Shown in pieces: positions 7,168-13,790 of a DNA stretch of 15,101 bases. This DNA is from Bacteroidota bacterium. Lineage in GTDB: Bacteria > Bacteroidota > Bacteroidia > Chitinophagales > Chitinophagaceae. Under the pieces are notes generated by a model. The model was not told the DNA's origin, searched no databases, and saw only the letters and a list, made by a program, of their open reading frames with translations. The first letter of the stretch is position 1. Each line of letters opens with the position of its first letter. The DNA lies in contig JAEWAC010000021.1 of NCBI GenBank assembly GCA_023391895.1, forward strand, positions 1 through 15,101. The letters are read 5' to 3'. Position numbers and translations under genes: made by a program.

Positions 7168-7262
7168 CTATATGGGGATTTAAAGAAGTTCAAAGGAGAT
7201 GCTGAAACAAGTTCAGCATGACAGAGGGGGAGAGGCATGACGACTTCTTCAAAACCCTATAG
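7168..7262. repeat. Second inverted pair of the 21-bp element, enclosing a palindrome
   Basis: A plus copy at 7168-7191 and a minus copy at 7242-7262 enclose a perfect inner palindrome with arms ATGCTGAA (7199-7206) and TTCAGCAT (7212-7219). The inner sequence resembles a widespread bacterial palindromic repeat of the GCTGAA-ACAAG-TTCAGC type. The overall size, about 95 bp, is close to that of the pair at 5342-5433. Confidence 0.5.
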
Positions 7263-7269
7263 GTGAAAA

Positions 7270-7348
7270 ATGGGTTTTTGAAGGATGTCTCTCCTGTCAA
7301 CTTTCAACTGCCCACTGTCAACCCCATATGGGCTTTTAAAGAAGTTCC
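7270..7348. repeat. Composite: 21-bp element, heptamer array, 21-bp element
   Basis: A partial element copy at 7270-7285 and a good copy at 7325-7348 (CATATGGGCTTTTAAAGAAG…) bracket four TGTCAAC-type heptamers at 7295-7322. The array ends 2 nt before the second copy. Confidence 0.6.
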
Positions 7349-7500
7349 ATAGCGAACCAACGGTACAAGGGTGCGACGCAACAAAAGCCCCTTAGCACTA
7401 TAGCCGGTCACCTAAAATTCTTTTTCGAAACCTTACGGAAAACCTGCGGCGGCTAGCCATAAAAGCTCGAAATTCGATGCCGCATTGAAGCACCAAACGC

Positions 7501-8289
7501 ATGGTACAGGTATATAATTTTTTAGGCAGCTGGCAATTGTTTCCCGAAAAAGGCACTTACGAATGGGGCGAGCGCCCCAAAAGCGGCATCTACAAAATAG
7601 AAGCCGCCGAAGGCACAAAAGATCTCACCATCAGCAGCAACTGGGTCACGCTGGAAAACAAGGCCTATGCCGCGCAATATAAAATCAATGCGGATGGCGA
7701 GCTGCACCCTTTTGCAGACCACCAGCTGGCCGATGGTGTGCAGGTATCACTGATCGACAGCATCAACTTTGAACTACACTTTTACAAAAGCGGACAGGTG
7801 GTGCTGCACGTGGTGCACGAGATCATGCCCAATGGATATTTGAAAATCACCCAACAGGGCTTTCGCACCGAGGGCACCGCTTATACCAATACCGAAGTGT
7901 ACCACAAGCAAATGAGCGTGCTGCCGTATGCTTCTTCTGTAGCAGGCGCCCTGGTAAAACCAACCGAAGAAGGCGTGATCCGGCACAAGGCCTTAACGGC
8001 AATGGAAGAGCAAACCAATATGCAGCTGGAGCAGATCCGCAAACAAATAGAACTGCTGGCCCTGCAGGCGCAGGAAATACATAAGCGCAAAGAACTATCG
8101 CTGCTGATTTATAACGCCAAACTGTCGTTCAAGCCCGAAATCGGCCAAACCTATTATTTGTACGAAAAAGAAGACGGCACCCATATGATCTCACTGATCT
8201 CGCCCCGCGAGTGGGGCGCGGCCATGCCTTTTAAGCGATTTGTAGCCACCGTTAAACTCATGGCCGATCATACCTGGATAGAACAATAA
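7501..8289 (+). CDS. DUF2452-domain protein
   Basis: The product is 262 residues with no signal peptide and is probably cytoplasmic. Residues 1-135 form a beta-rich, lipocalin-like region (FLGSWQLFPEKGTYEWGE … ELHFYKSGQVVLHVVHEI). From about 139 to 260 is the DUF2452 domain, recognised from LPYASSVAGALVKP, HKALTAMEEQTNMQLEQIRK, IELLALQAQEIHKRKELS, FKPEIGQTYYLYEK and KLMADHTW. The middle part is a likely coiled helix pair. DUF2452 also occurs in eukaryotes (human C1orf50); I know of no assigned activity. ATG at 7501 gives the natural N-terminus. The gene follows the repeat block and no promoter could be assigned. The 3' end is followed by the remnant gene at 8386-8559 on the opposite strand. 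Confidence 0.8.
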   Translation: MVQVYNFLGSWQLFPEKGTYEWGERPKSGIYKIEAAEGTKDLTISSNWVTLENKAYAAQYKINADGELHPFADHQLADGVQVSLIDSINFELHFYKSGQVVLHVVHEIMPNGYLKITQQGFRTEGTAYTNTEVYHKQMSVLPYASSVAGALVKPTEEGVIRHKALTAMEEQTNMQLEQIRKQIELLALQAQEIHKRKELSLLIYNAKLSFKPEIGQTYYLYEKEDGTHMISLISPREWGAAMPFKRFVATVKLMADHTWIEQ

Positions 8290-8385
8290 CCAAAAAGTAA
8301 AAGAGGGCAGCAACGCCTGCAAAATGATCAATGCGGCAGGTCGCAGCCTATTCGTCAGCAGCGCATACAGCAAAGCTTTAAAACC

Positions 8386-8559
8386 TCATAAAGACTTTCG
8401 CCCCAGATTAAAATAAACAATCAGCAGGTGCCAGAAGATTTTGACCAGCACAGGAAGGTCGTCGCGCCGGGCGATCTGCAAAACCATATAGATGAGTACC
8501 GCCAGTCAAAACGGGACCACCAGTATAATAATCCAGGCAATATTTGCCCCGTTATTCAT
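8386..8559 (-). pseudogene. Small two-segment membrane protein gene with in-frame TGA
   Basis: Reading from ATG at 8559-8557, the minus strand gives 57 codons before TGA at 8388-8386, interrupted once by TGA at 8508-8506 (codon 18). The residues are strongly membrane-like on both sides of the break: WIIILVVPF before it, LAVLIYMVLQIARRDDLP after it, then VLVKIFWHLLIVYFN. Two hydrophobic helices around a short charged loop (ARRDD) is the plan of small PLDc_N-like membrane proteins, but this assignment is weak. TGG (Trp) at codon 18 would restore a whole protein. It lies divergent from pdxJ with 41 bp between starts. Alternatives are sequencing error, recent decay, or chance, though hydrophobic periodicity held across the whole frame argues against chance. 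Confidence 0.5.
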
Positions 8560-8588
8560 CCGTAAAAATTTTTATCGGCTTACTGCTT

Positions 8589-8596
8589 TAATTTTG
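8589..8596 (+). promoter_or_regulatory. Candidate -7 element of pdxJ
   Basis: TAATTTTG matches TAnnTTTG and ends 4 nt before the pdxJ ATG, so the mRNA would be leaderless or nearly so. The -33 region is AT-rich without a clear TTTG. Confidence 0.35.
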
Positions 8597-8600
8597 AAGT

Positions 8601-9323
8601 ATGCCAACCAAGTTATCAGTTAACATCAACAAGTTTGCCACGTTGCGCAACAGCCGGGGCGGCAACAACCCCGACGTGGTAAAAGCAGCCATAGACGCCC
8701 AGCGCTTTGGTGCCGACGGTGTCACCGTGCACCCCCGGCCCGACGAACGCCATATCCGTTACGAAGACGTACGCCAGATTAAAAACATCATTACCACCGA
8801 GTTCAATATTGAAGGCAACAGCCGGGAACAAAAGTTTATAGACCTGGTGCTGGAAGTAAAGCCCGACCAGGTAACCCTGGTGCCCGATGAACTGGGCCAG
8901 CTTACCTCCGACCACGGCTGGGATACCCTGAAGCACAAAGATTACCTCAAAGACATCATTGGCCTTTTTAAAAAGGCCGGCATCCGCGTTTCCATTTTTG
9001 TAGACCCGGTGCTGGAGATGGTGGAAGGCGCCGCCCAAACCGGCACCGACCGCATTGAACTGTATACCGAAGGTTACGCAACCGGATTTTTAACCAACCC
9101 GGAAAAAGCCGTAGCGCCATATGTAGCCGCCGCCCAAAAGGCAAAAGAACTGGGCTTAGGCCTCAATGCCGGTCATGACCTGGACCTGCATAATTTAAAA
9201 TATTTAAAGCAACACATTCCCTGGCTAGACGAAGTAAGCATTGGTCATGCGCTGATCTCCGATGCTTTGTACCTGGGCTACGAAAATGCCATTCAATTAT
9301 ATAAAAGGCAGTTGATGGAGTAA
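8601..9323 (+). CDS. pdxJ: Pyridoxine 5'-phosphate synthase
   Basis: PdxJ condenses 1-deoxy-D-xylulose 5-phosphate with 3-amino-2-oxopropyl phosphate to give pyridoxine 5'-phosphate, the ring-closing step of the DXP-dependent vitamin B6 pathway in the cytoplasm. The 240-residue product matches the family's usual length. Diagnostic stretches are VNINKFATLRNSRGG (7-21), VTVHPRPDERHI (41-52), the acid in FNIEGN (Glu71), VTLVPDE (91-97), RIELYTEGYA (151-160), LNAGHDLDLHN (188-198) and VSIGHALISDAL (212-223). His44, Glu71 and His192 correspond to the conserved active-site residues of the E. coli enzyme. The N-terminus NINKF replaces the proteobacterial NIDHI, as I recall for Bacteroidota PdxJ. No other B6 gene is adjacent. 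Confidence 0.97.
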   Translation: MPTKLSVNINKFATLRNSRGGNNPDVVKAAIDAQRFGADGVTVHPRPDERHIRYEDVRQIKNIITTEFNIEGNSREQKFIDLVLEVKPDQVTLVPDELGQLTSDHGWDTLKHKDYLKDIIGLFKKAGIRVSIFVDPVLEMVEGAAQTGTDRIELYTEGYATGFLTNPEKAVAPYVAAAQKAKELGLGLNAGHDLDLHNLKYLKQHIPWLDEVSIGHALISDALYLGYENAIQLYKRQLME

Positions 9324-9330
9324 TGTTTTA

Positions 9331-9361
9331 ATAAAGCCTCCCTGCACCAGGAAGGCTTTAT
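9331..9361. terminator. Bidirectional terminator between pdxJ and the MBL-fold gene
   Basis: ATAAAGCCT (9331-9339) pairs with AGGCTTTAT (9353-9361), plus two further pairs beyond a one-base bulge, around a short loop. It starts 7 nt after the pdxJ stop and ends 20 nt before the stop of the convergent gene, where a bidirectional terminator would be expected. The A/T-rich outer arms take the place of a long T-tract. Confidence 0.6.
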
Positions 9362-9381
9362 CATGTTTTATTCAACTAGTA

Positions 9382-10488
9382 TCAGAGCGCAGGAATGACC
9401 GGCAACATCGGCAAGGCTGGGGTGGCCGGCGCCGTAGCGCCTAAAGTAGCCATGCCGCCACTGATCAAAGCTTTGCCTAAATAGGAAGAAGCTTTTTTAC
9501 TAAAAAAGCCGCCCTGCCGGCGCTGTTTGTAAATGGCATAGCCGATGGCCAGAAAGGCAGCAGCCACCAATAATCGTTTCAGCATAATGCCCTTACCGGC
9601 AGGAATATGGGTAGGCACGCCATTTTCATCAAAAGTGGCGGGCTCTTTTACATAACGCCCCTGGGCGGGTATACCCCGCTGCCAGAAGTCGCGGGCTAAT
9701 TTGCGCAGAGCTTTACGGGCTTCGTCTCCATACATGGCCTGTCCGTGCCCGGTTACAATCACGCTCGGTTCCAATGCCGCCAGTTCTCTCACCGAGCGGG
9801 CGGCAGCGCCCCAATCGGGGGTAAAATATTTGGGTGGTCCCCAGATCACTCTTTTCTGGATAATGACCGAAATGGCCGACTCCTGCATGGTAGTAACAAA
9901 AGCATCACCGGCTATCAATACGCCATCCCGCTCCCGGAACAGGCTGATATGCCCCGGCGTATGACCCGGCGTATGGATCCACCGCCATTCATCCAGGCCC
10001 GGCAGGCTGCCATCGGCCGGCAATTCGTTCAGGTGATCTTCCACATTGATGGGATCTTTGGGGTAAGCAAACGACATCAGGGCCATTAAGCCGCCGCCCA
10101 CCGATGGATCGGGTGGCGGGTATGAAGCTTTACCGGTTAAATAAGGCCATTCCTGGTGATGGCAATAAATGGGCACGCCCCATTCCTCCGCCAACTGAAG
10201 CAAGGCGCCCCGGTGGTCAAAATGGCCATGCGTCATCACAATAGCCTGGGGCCGGCTGCCGGTGCTGCCAAATACCTGCTCCGCCATGGCTTTGATCTTG
10301 GCACCTGAAGTTTGCAGGCCCGTATCCACCAGCACCCAGCCGGTAGCGTCGCGGTTTTGGATCATGAACACATTGACAAAAATGTCCTTCATGCGCCATA
10401 TGCCCGGCGCCACATAAAACACATTTCTAGCAATCTCCCTTTCGTCTGTAGCGCTTTGTTCTCTTTTACCAACCCATGTCCTGTTCAT
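9382..10488 (-). CDS. Metallo-beta-lactamase-fold hydrolase with C-terminal membrane segment
   Basis: The product is 368 residues. The zinc signature is complete: T86-H-G-H-F-D-H92 (HxHxDH), His176 within HTPGHTPGHISLF, Asp195 in IAGDAF and His248 in VTGHG, so a dinuclear metal site and hydrolase activity are expected. The substrate is not readable; the superfamily includes glyoxalase II, lactonases and phosphodiesterases. The catalytic domain fills about residues 20-275. Unusually, it is followed by a linker, a hydrophobic helix (about 303-320, LKRLLVAAAFLAIGYAIY), a basic stretch KQRRQ and an Ala/Pro/Leu-rich tail. By the positive-inside rule the KQRRQ side is cytoplasmic. There is no N-terminal signal peptide, so tail-anchoring with a cytoplasmic domain is one possibility. 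It is transcribed away from the gene at 10649. Confidence 0.88.
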   Translation of the reverse strand: MNRTWVGKREQSATDEREIARNVFYVAPGIWRMKDIFVNVFMIQNRDATGWVLVDTGLQTSGAKIKAMAEQVFGSTGSRPQAIVMTHGHFDHRGALLQLAEEWGVPIYCHHQEWPYLTGKASYPPPDPSVGGGLMALMSFAYPKDPINVEDHLNELPADGSLPGLDEWRWIHTPGHTPGHISLFRERDGVLIAGDAFVTTMQESAISVIIQKRVIWGPPKYFTPDWGAAARSVRELAALEPSVIVTGHGQAMYGDEARKALRKLARDFWQRGIPAQGRYVKEPATFDENGVPTHIPAGKGIMLKRLLVAAAFLAIGYAIYKQRRQGGFFSKKASSYLGKALISGGMATLGATAPATPALPMLPVIPAL

Positions 10489-10601
10489 AAAAGTGTTTTT
10501 AAATGGTTATAGGTTGGGGGCACAAATAACATACCACCCCACGCCACTCATCCTTTGCTGCGGCCATTCTTTCTTTTATGCCTTCTCCGGTAAAAAAATT
10601 A

Positions 10602-10632
10602 TTTCAGGCGACACCAACTGATGCTAGATTTA
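10602..10632 (+). promoter_or_regulatory. Near-consensus promoter of the DUF2911-TPR gene
   Basis: TTTC at 10602-10605 and TAGATTTA at 10625-10632 are separated by exactly 19 bases, one mismatch each from TTTG and TAnnTTTG. Transcription would start about 10 nt before the ATG at 10649. The 160-bp divergent gap presumably also holds the MBL-gene promoter, which I could not identify. Confidence 0.4.
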
Positions 10633-10648
10633 AAATAAAAACCTGCTT

Positions 10649-11773
10649 ATGCACAAATGTTTTGCTTTTTTAGCCGCCACCCTGCTTTGCCTGATGACTG
10701 CCAGTGCTGTTAAGGCACAGCTTGCCTTAACCCTGCCGCCCAGCGGCGGCAACAAAAAAGCCTGGGTAGGTGAACGAGTGGGACTGACCGACATCACCAT
10801 CCGCTATGACCGCCCGGCTGTAAAGGGCCGTGAAGGTAAAATATGGGGCCAGCTGGTACCCGTAGGCTTTGTAGACCAGGGCTTTGGCAGCAGCAAGGCC
10901 GCACCCTGGCGGGCTGGCGCCAATGAAAATACAGTGATCGAATTTTCCGGCAACGTCACCATCGAAGGTCAGCCGCTGAAGGCCGGCCGGTACGGCTTTT
11001 TTATTGCCTGGGATTCCACCGAAGCCACGCTCATTTTTTCAAACAACTCCACATCCTGGGGCAGTTATTATTATGATGCTGCCGAAGACGCGTTGCGGGT
11101 AAAAGTAAAACCGGTTCCTACCCAGCAAAGCACCGAATGGCTCACCTACGCGTTTATGGATCAGACAGAAAACAGCGCTACCATTGCCCTGCTATGGGAA
11201 AAACAAAAGATCCCGTTTAAGGTAGCCGTGGATTATGTAGCGGACCAGCTGGCTTCGTTCCGAAGAGAACTGCGTACGGAAAAAGGCTTTTTCTGGCTGG
11301 CGTGGGAGCAGGCGGCCCAATGGGCATTGCAGCGCAACGTGAACCTGGAGCAGGCCCTGCAGTGGGCCGATTCCGCTTCGGGTCCTTCTTTTGGCGGCGA
11401 CCGCCTGTTTGGCCCCAAGGCTACCAAGGCGCAGATTCTGTACAAACTGGGCCGGACCGCCGAAGGCGATGCACTCATGAAGCAGGCCTTGCCACTGGCT
11501 ACTATGATCGAACTGCACCAGTACGGCCGGCAGCTGTTGCAACAGCACAAAACCAAAGAGGCCCTGGACATTTTTAAAATGAACGTCCAGAAAAATGGAG
11601 TCCAGTTTACCACGCTGATGGGATTAACCAGGGGCTACTCCGCCAACAGCGACTTTAAAAACGCCCTGAAATACGCCCGGCAGGCTTTACCCCTGGCACC
11701 TGACGGACCCAACAAAAACTTTGTGGAACAAGCCATCCAAAAGCTGCAGGAAGGCCGGGACATGAACCTATAA
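10649..11773 (+). CDS. Exported DUF2911 protein with C-terminal TPR-like region
   Basis: The product is 374 residues. Residues 1-23 (ending SAVKA) form a signal peptide, so the protein acts in the periplasm or outer membrane. DUF2911 spans about 46-191, with ITIRYDRPAVKGREGKIWG, WRAGANENTVIEF (87-99), LKAGRYGFFIAWD and ATIALLWEKQKIPFKV. The remainder (about 195-370) is helical with TPR-like units: KAQILYKLGRTAEGDALMKQALPLA, QLLQQHKTKEALDIF and GYSANSDFKNALKYARQALPLAP. This looks like a domain-extended paralogue of the 173-residue protein encoded at 6168. DUF2911 has no known activity; the TPR part suggests protein binding (inference). The gene stands alone and converges on the tlpA-his run. 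Confidence 0.9.
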   Translation: MHKCFAFLAATLLCLMTASAVKAQLALTLPPSGGNKKAWVGERVGLTDITIRYDRPAVKGREGKIWGQLVPVGFVDQGFGSSKAAPWRAGANENTVIEFSGNVTIEGQPLKAGRYGFFIAWDSTEATLIFSNNSTSWGSYYYDAAEDALRVKVKPVPTQQSTEWLTYAFMDQTENSATIALLWEKQKIPFKVAVDYVADQLASFRRELRTEKGFFWLAWEQAAQWALQRNVNLEQALQWADSASGPSFGGDRLFGPKATKAQILYKLGRTAEGDALMKQALPLATMIELHQYGRQLLQQHKTKEALDIFKMNVQKNGVQFTTLMGLTRGYSANSDFKNALKYARQALPLAPDGPNKNFVEQAIQKLQEGRDMNL

Positions 11774-11805
11774 GGTAGATGGCGCCTGCAGATCAAGCGG
11801 AGAGA

Positions 11806-11898
11806 GGTCCACAGTCGACAGACGACAGTCCACAGCAGGGAAAACATCGTGAATGGTCAATCGTCAATAGTCAGTGATGAATAGTCAATGATGAATAC
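11806..11898. repeat. Two successive heptamer arrays
   Basis: Units GGTCCAC, AGTCGAC, AGACGAC, AGTCCAC fill 11806-11833. After ATCG, seven units of TGAATGG/TCAATAG type fill 11850-11898 with strict period 7. The leading ATCGTGAATGGTCAAT recurs at 13791 inside the his run. Confidence 0.75.
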
Positions 11899-11942
11899 CA
11901 AACCACAATACTAATAACAGTTTCGGATAAGAAAATTCCTTT

Positions 11943-11990
11943 TCATAAAAAGAGCTGGCGCCTGCATGCAGGCGCCAGCTCTTTTTATGA
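11943..11990. terminator. 48-bp perfect palindrome acting as a bidirectional terminator
   Basis: The 24-base halves are exact reverse complements. The GC-rich core (AGCTGGCGCCTGCA) is preceded by A5 and followed by T5, so either strand yields a strong hairpin plus U-tract. It lies between convergent genes, 169 nt past the DUF2911-TPR stop and 90 nt past the TlpA-like gene. Confidence 0.8.
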
Positions 11991-11992
11991 TG

Positions 11993-12075
11993 TATATGGA
12001 CTTTTGAAGAAGTGCGCAACTGTCAACTGTCATCTGTCAACCGTCAATGCCTAGCTATATGGGTTTTTGAAAGCG
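11993..12075. repeat. Composite: 21-bp element, TCAACTG heptamers, 21-bp element
   Basis: Element copies at 11993-12014 and 12056-12075 (TATATGGGTTTTTGAAAG) flank five units of TGTCAAC type (12014-12048). The second copy ends 5 nt before the stop codon of the thioredoxin gene. The order is the same as at 7270-7348. Confidence 0.65.
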
Positions 12076-12080
12076 TGGGG

Positions 12081-13157
12081 TTACTTCAGCAGCGCTTCCA
12101 GCCTTTGCTGGAGCTCTTCACCCCGCAGGTTCTTGGCGATGATCTTTCCGTTAGGATCAATCAGGTAGTTTTGCGGAATACCCTGCACCCGGTACAGCAT
12201 GGCAGCGGCATTGTTCCAAAACTGCAGGTCGCTTACCTGGGTCCAGGTAAGATTATCTTTTTCAATGGCTTTGATCCAGGGCTCTTTTTCACGGTCCAGC
12301 GATACGCCCAGCACCGTAAAGTTTTTATCGTGGAACTTTTGGAAAGCTTTCACCACGTTGGGGTTTTCTTCGCGGCAGGGTTTGCACCAGCTGGCCCAAA
12401 AGTCAATCAGCACATATTTGCCTTTGAAAGAAGAAAGCGAAACCGGGTTGCCGTTCACGTCGTTCTGCACAAAATCCATGGCATCGGTACCCACCGCACC
12501 CACTTTGTTGTAGGCAATAAACTCGGCCAGGCTTTTACCAATCTGGGAGTTGCGAATGTTTTCATCCAGCATATTGTAGCGCTGCTCCATCAAAAAAGGA
12601 TCGTCCGCTACCTGGGCCGTTACAAACAGCAGGAAAGGTGATACGTAAGAGGAAGGCCTGCTTTTCACAAAGTTGCCCACTTCGGTTTCCACCCGGTTGA
12701 CAATGGAATCATACTTTTCCATCAGCAACGCCCGCTTTTTTTCATCTTCGGTTTTGTTGATCAAAGCTGCCGAAGCGCTCAGCTCGCCAATCAGGGGATT
12801 GAAGGTTTTGCGAAACACATCAAAATCCTCATGGGATTTTGAACCTTCTATCTTGATGTTCTTGATGTCTTTTTTAGTGCCACTTACTTTGATGCTGGTA
12901 TTTTCCAGGTAAATGTGCTGGGGCTGCTCGTTGCCAACGGCCAAAAAGTAAAGCCCGGGCTCCGGCACATTGCCTTTGATGTTAAAGACGCTGCCCTTTA
13001 CCGTACCTTTTGCTACGACCACATTGTTGTCCTGCGAGTGGGTCAGTTTTACTTCAGTACCATCTGTTATACCGGCAATATTACCATTGATCACAAAGCC
13101 GTTCTGGGCCAGGGAAAATAATGGTAAAAACAGAAGCAAAAATAGTAGGCGTTTCAT
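12081..13157 (-). CDS. TlpA-like thiol-disulfide oxidoreductase (DUF4369-thioredoxin)
   Basis: The product is 358 residues. Residues 1-18 (MKRLLFLLLFLPLFSLAQ) are a signal peptide, so it acts in the periplasm. DUF4369 covers about 20-115 (FVINGNIAGITDGTEVKL … IYLENTSIKVSG), a helical linker follows, and an AhpC/TSA-TlpA thioredoxin domain covers about 225-358. The redox motif is W257-C258-K-P-C261 in FWASWCKPCREENP, and the cis-proline loop is GIP (326-328). Such proteins reduce or exchange disulfides in exported proteins. ATG at 13157 is chosen over an upstream start that would place 11 polar residues before the signal peptide. It starts 1 nt after the hisIE stop, so translational coupling to the his operon is likely, although no histidine-related function follows. 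Confidence 0.92.
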   Translation of the reverse strand: MKRLLFLLLFLPLFSLAQNGFVINGNIAGITDGTEVKLTHSQDNNVVVAKGTVKGSVFNIKGNVPEPGLYFLAVGNEQPQHIYLENTSIKVSGTKKDIKNIKIEGSKSHEDFDVFRKTFNPLIGELSASAALINKTEDEKKRALLMEKYDSIVNRVETEVGNFVKSRPSSYVSPFLLFVTAQVADDPFLMEQRYNMLDENIRNSQIGKSLAEFIAYNKVGAVGTDAMDFVQNDVNGNPVSLSSFKGKYVLIDFWASWCKPCREENPNVVKAFQKFHDKNFTVLGVSLDREKEPWIKAIEKDNLTWTQVSDLQFWNNAAAMLYRVQGIPQNYLIDPNGKIIAKNLRGEELQQRLEALLK

Positions 13158-13158
13158 A

Positions 13159-13758
13159 TTATTTTGATTGGTGTCGCTGCTGCAGAACACTTACCACGTC
13201 TGCCAACGAACAATTTTTAGCTTGCAATAATATCAAATAATGAAACAGCAAATCCGCTGCTTCGTTCAAAAATAACTCATGATTAACATCCTTTGCCTCG
13301 ATCACTACTTCCACGGCTTCCTCCCCTACTTTCTGGGCTATTTTGTTGATTCCCTTGTCAAAAAGCTTTTTCACATAGGAGCTGTCGTCCGTGCTTTTGC
13401 GCCGCAGCCGGATGATCTCTTCCAGGTAGTACAAAAAGTCATCCGAATGGTTTTTTTCGCTCCAGCAGGTATCCGCACCGGTATGACAGACGGGTCCTTT
13501 GGGTTCAGCTTTTATCAGCAGGGTATCATAGTCACAATCTACTAAAATTTGTCTTAATTGTAAATGGTTGCCACTCTCCTCCCCTTTGGTCCACAGTCTT
13601 TTTTTGGAGCGGCTGTAAAAAGTTACCAGGGCGGTTTCTTCTGTTTTCTTCAGGGCCGCTTCGTTCATAAAGCCCAGCATCAGCACCTTGCCCGTTTTAA
13701 AGTCCTGCACCACGGCCGGCACCAGGCCATCGCTATATTTTGCAAAATCTATTTTCAT
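13159..13758 (-). CDS. hisIE: Bifunctional phosphoribosyl-AMP cyclohydrolase / phosphoribosyl-ATP pyrophosphatase
   Basis: This 199-residue fusion catalyses steps 2 and 3 of histidine synthesis: HisE removes pyrophosphate from PR-ATP and HisI opens the purine ring of PR-AMP. The HisI domain (about 1-105) shows LMLGFMNEAAL, FYSRSKKRLWTKGEESGN, the Mg-binding D74-C-D-Y-D78 and the zinc cysteines Cys75, Cys91 and Cys98 within GPVCHTGADTCW. The HisE domain (about 108-199) shows the helical metal-binding motif KVGEEAVEVVIEA and NEAADLLFHYLILL. Length and domain order are typical of Bacteroidota and enteric HisIE. It is separated from hisF by 142 nt, an unusually wide gap filled with repeats. Confidence 0.96.
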   Translation of the reverse strand: MKIDFAKYSDGLVPAVVQDFKTGKVLMLGFMNEAALKKTEETALVTFYSRSKKRLWTKGEESGNHLQLRQILVDCDYDTLLIKAEPKGPVCHTGADTCWSEKNHSDDFLYYLEEIIRLRRKSTDDSSYVKKLFDKGINKIAQKVGEEAVEVVIEAKDVNHELFLNEAADLLFHYLILLQAKNCSLADVVSVLQQRHQSK

Positions 13759-13790
13759 GTATCCAGCTATTTAATATTTGTTCAACGAAA

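Larger units (their letters stand above)
6690..7500. other. 811-bp gene-free block composed of several short-repeat classes
   Basis: No convincing coding region is present; a 69-codon minus-strand frame at 6770-6979 is an artefact of the repeats. The contents are: heptamer arrays at 6715-6742, 6752-6814 and 7295-7322; a possible 53-bp insertion at 6853-6905; 21-bp dispersed element copies at 6947-6966, 7168-7191, 7242-7262, 7270-7285 and 7325-7348; a GC-rich stretch with an AT-rich palindrome at 7027-7111; a compact palindrome at 7199-7219; and a stretch at 7351-7410 that looks like another dispersed repeat. Confidence 0.7.
11774..12080. other. Convergent gap with heptamer arrays, terminator and 21-bp elements
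   Basis: No gene is seen. From left to right it holds a TCCACAG-type array (11806-11835), a TCAATGG-type array (11847-11898), the 48-bp palindrome (11943-11990), a 21-bp element (11993-12014), a TCAACTG-type array (12014-12048) and another 21-bp element (12056-12075). Confidence 0.75.

Noticed and set aside
1720..8508. Stop-codon reassignment explaining the internal TAG and TGA
   Set aside because: TAG ends the DUF2911 gene at 6689 and TGA ends hisF and hisA at family-typical lengths, so both are normal stops here.
11806..12048. CRISPR array
   Set aside because: The repeats are 7 bp, contiguous and degenerate, with no spacers and no cas genes in the window.
12012..12641. 209-codon plus-strand open frame opposite the thioredoxin gene
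   Set aside because: It overlaps the well-supported TlpA-like gene and starts within a heptamer array; its composition is shadow-like.
13158..13190. 11-residue extension of the thioredoxin protein
   Set aside because: It overlaps the end of hisIE and places polar residues ahead of a perfect signal peptide.
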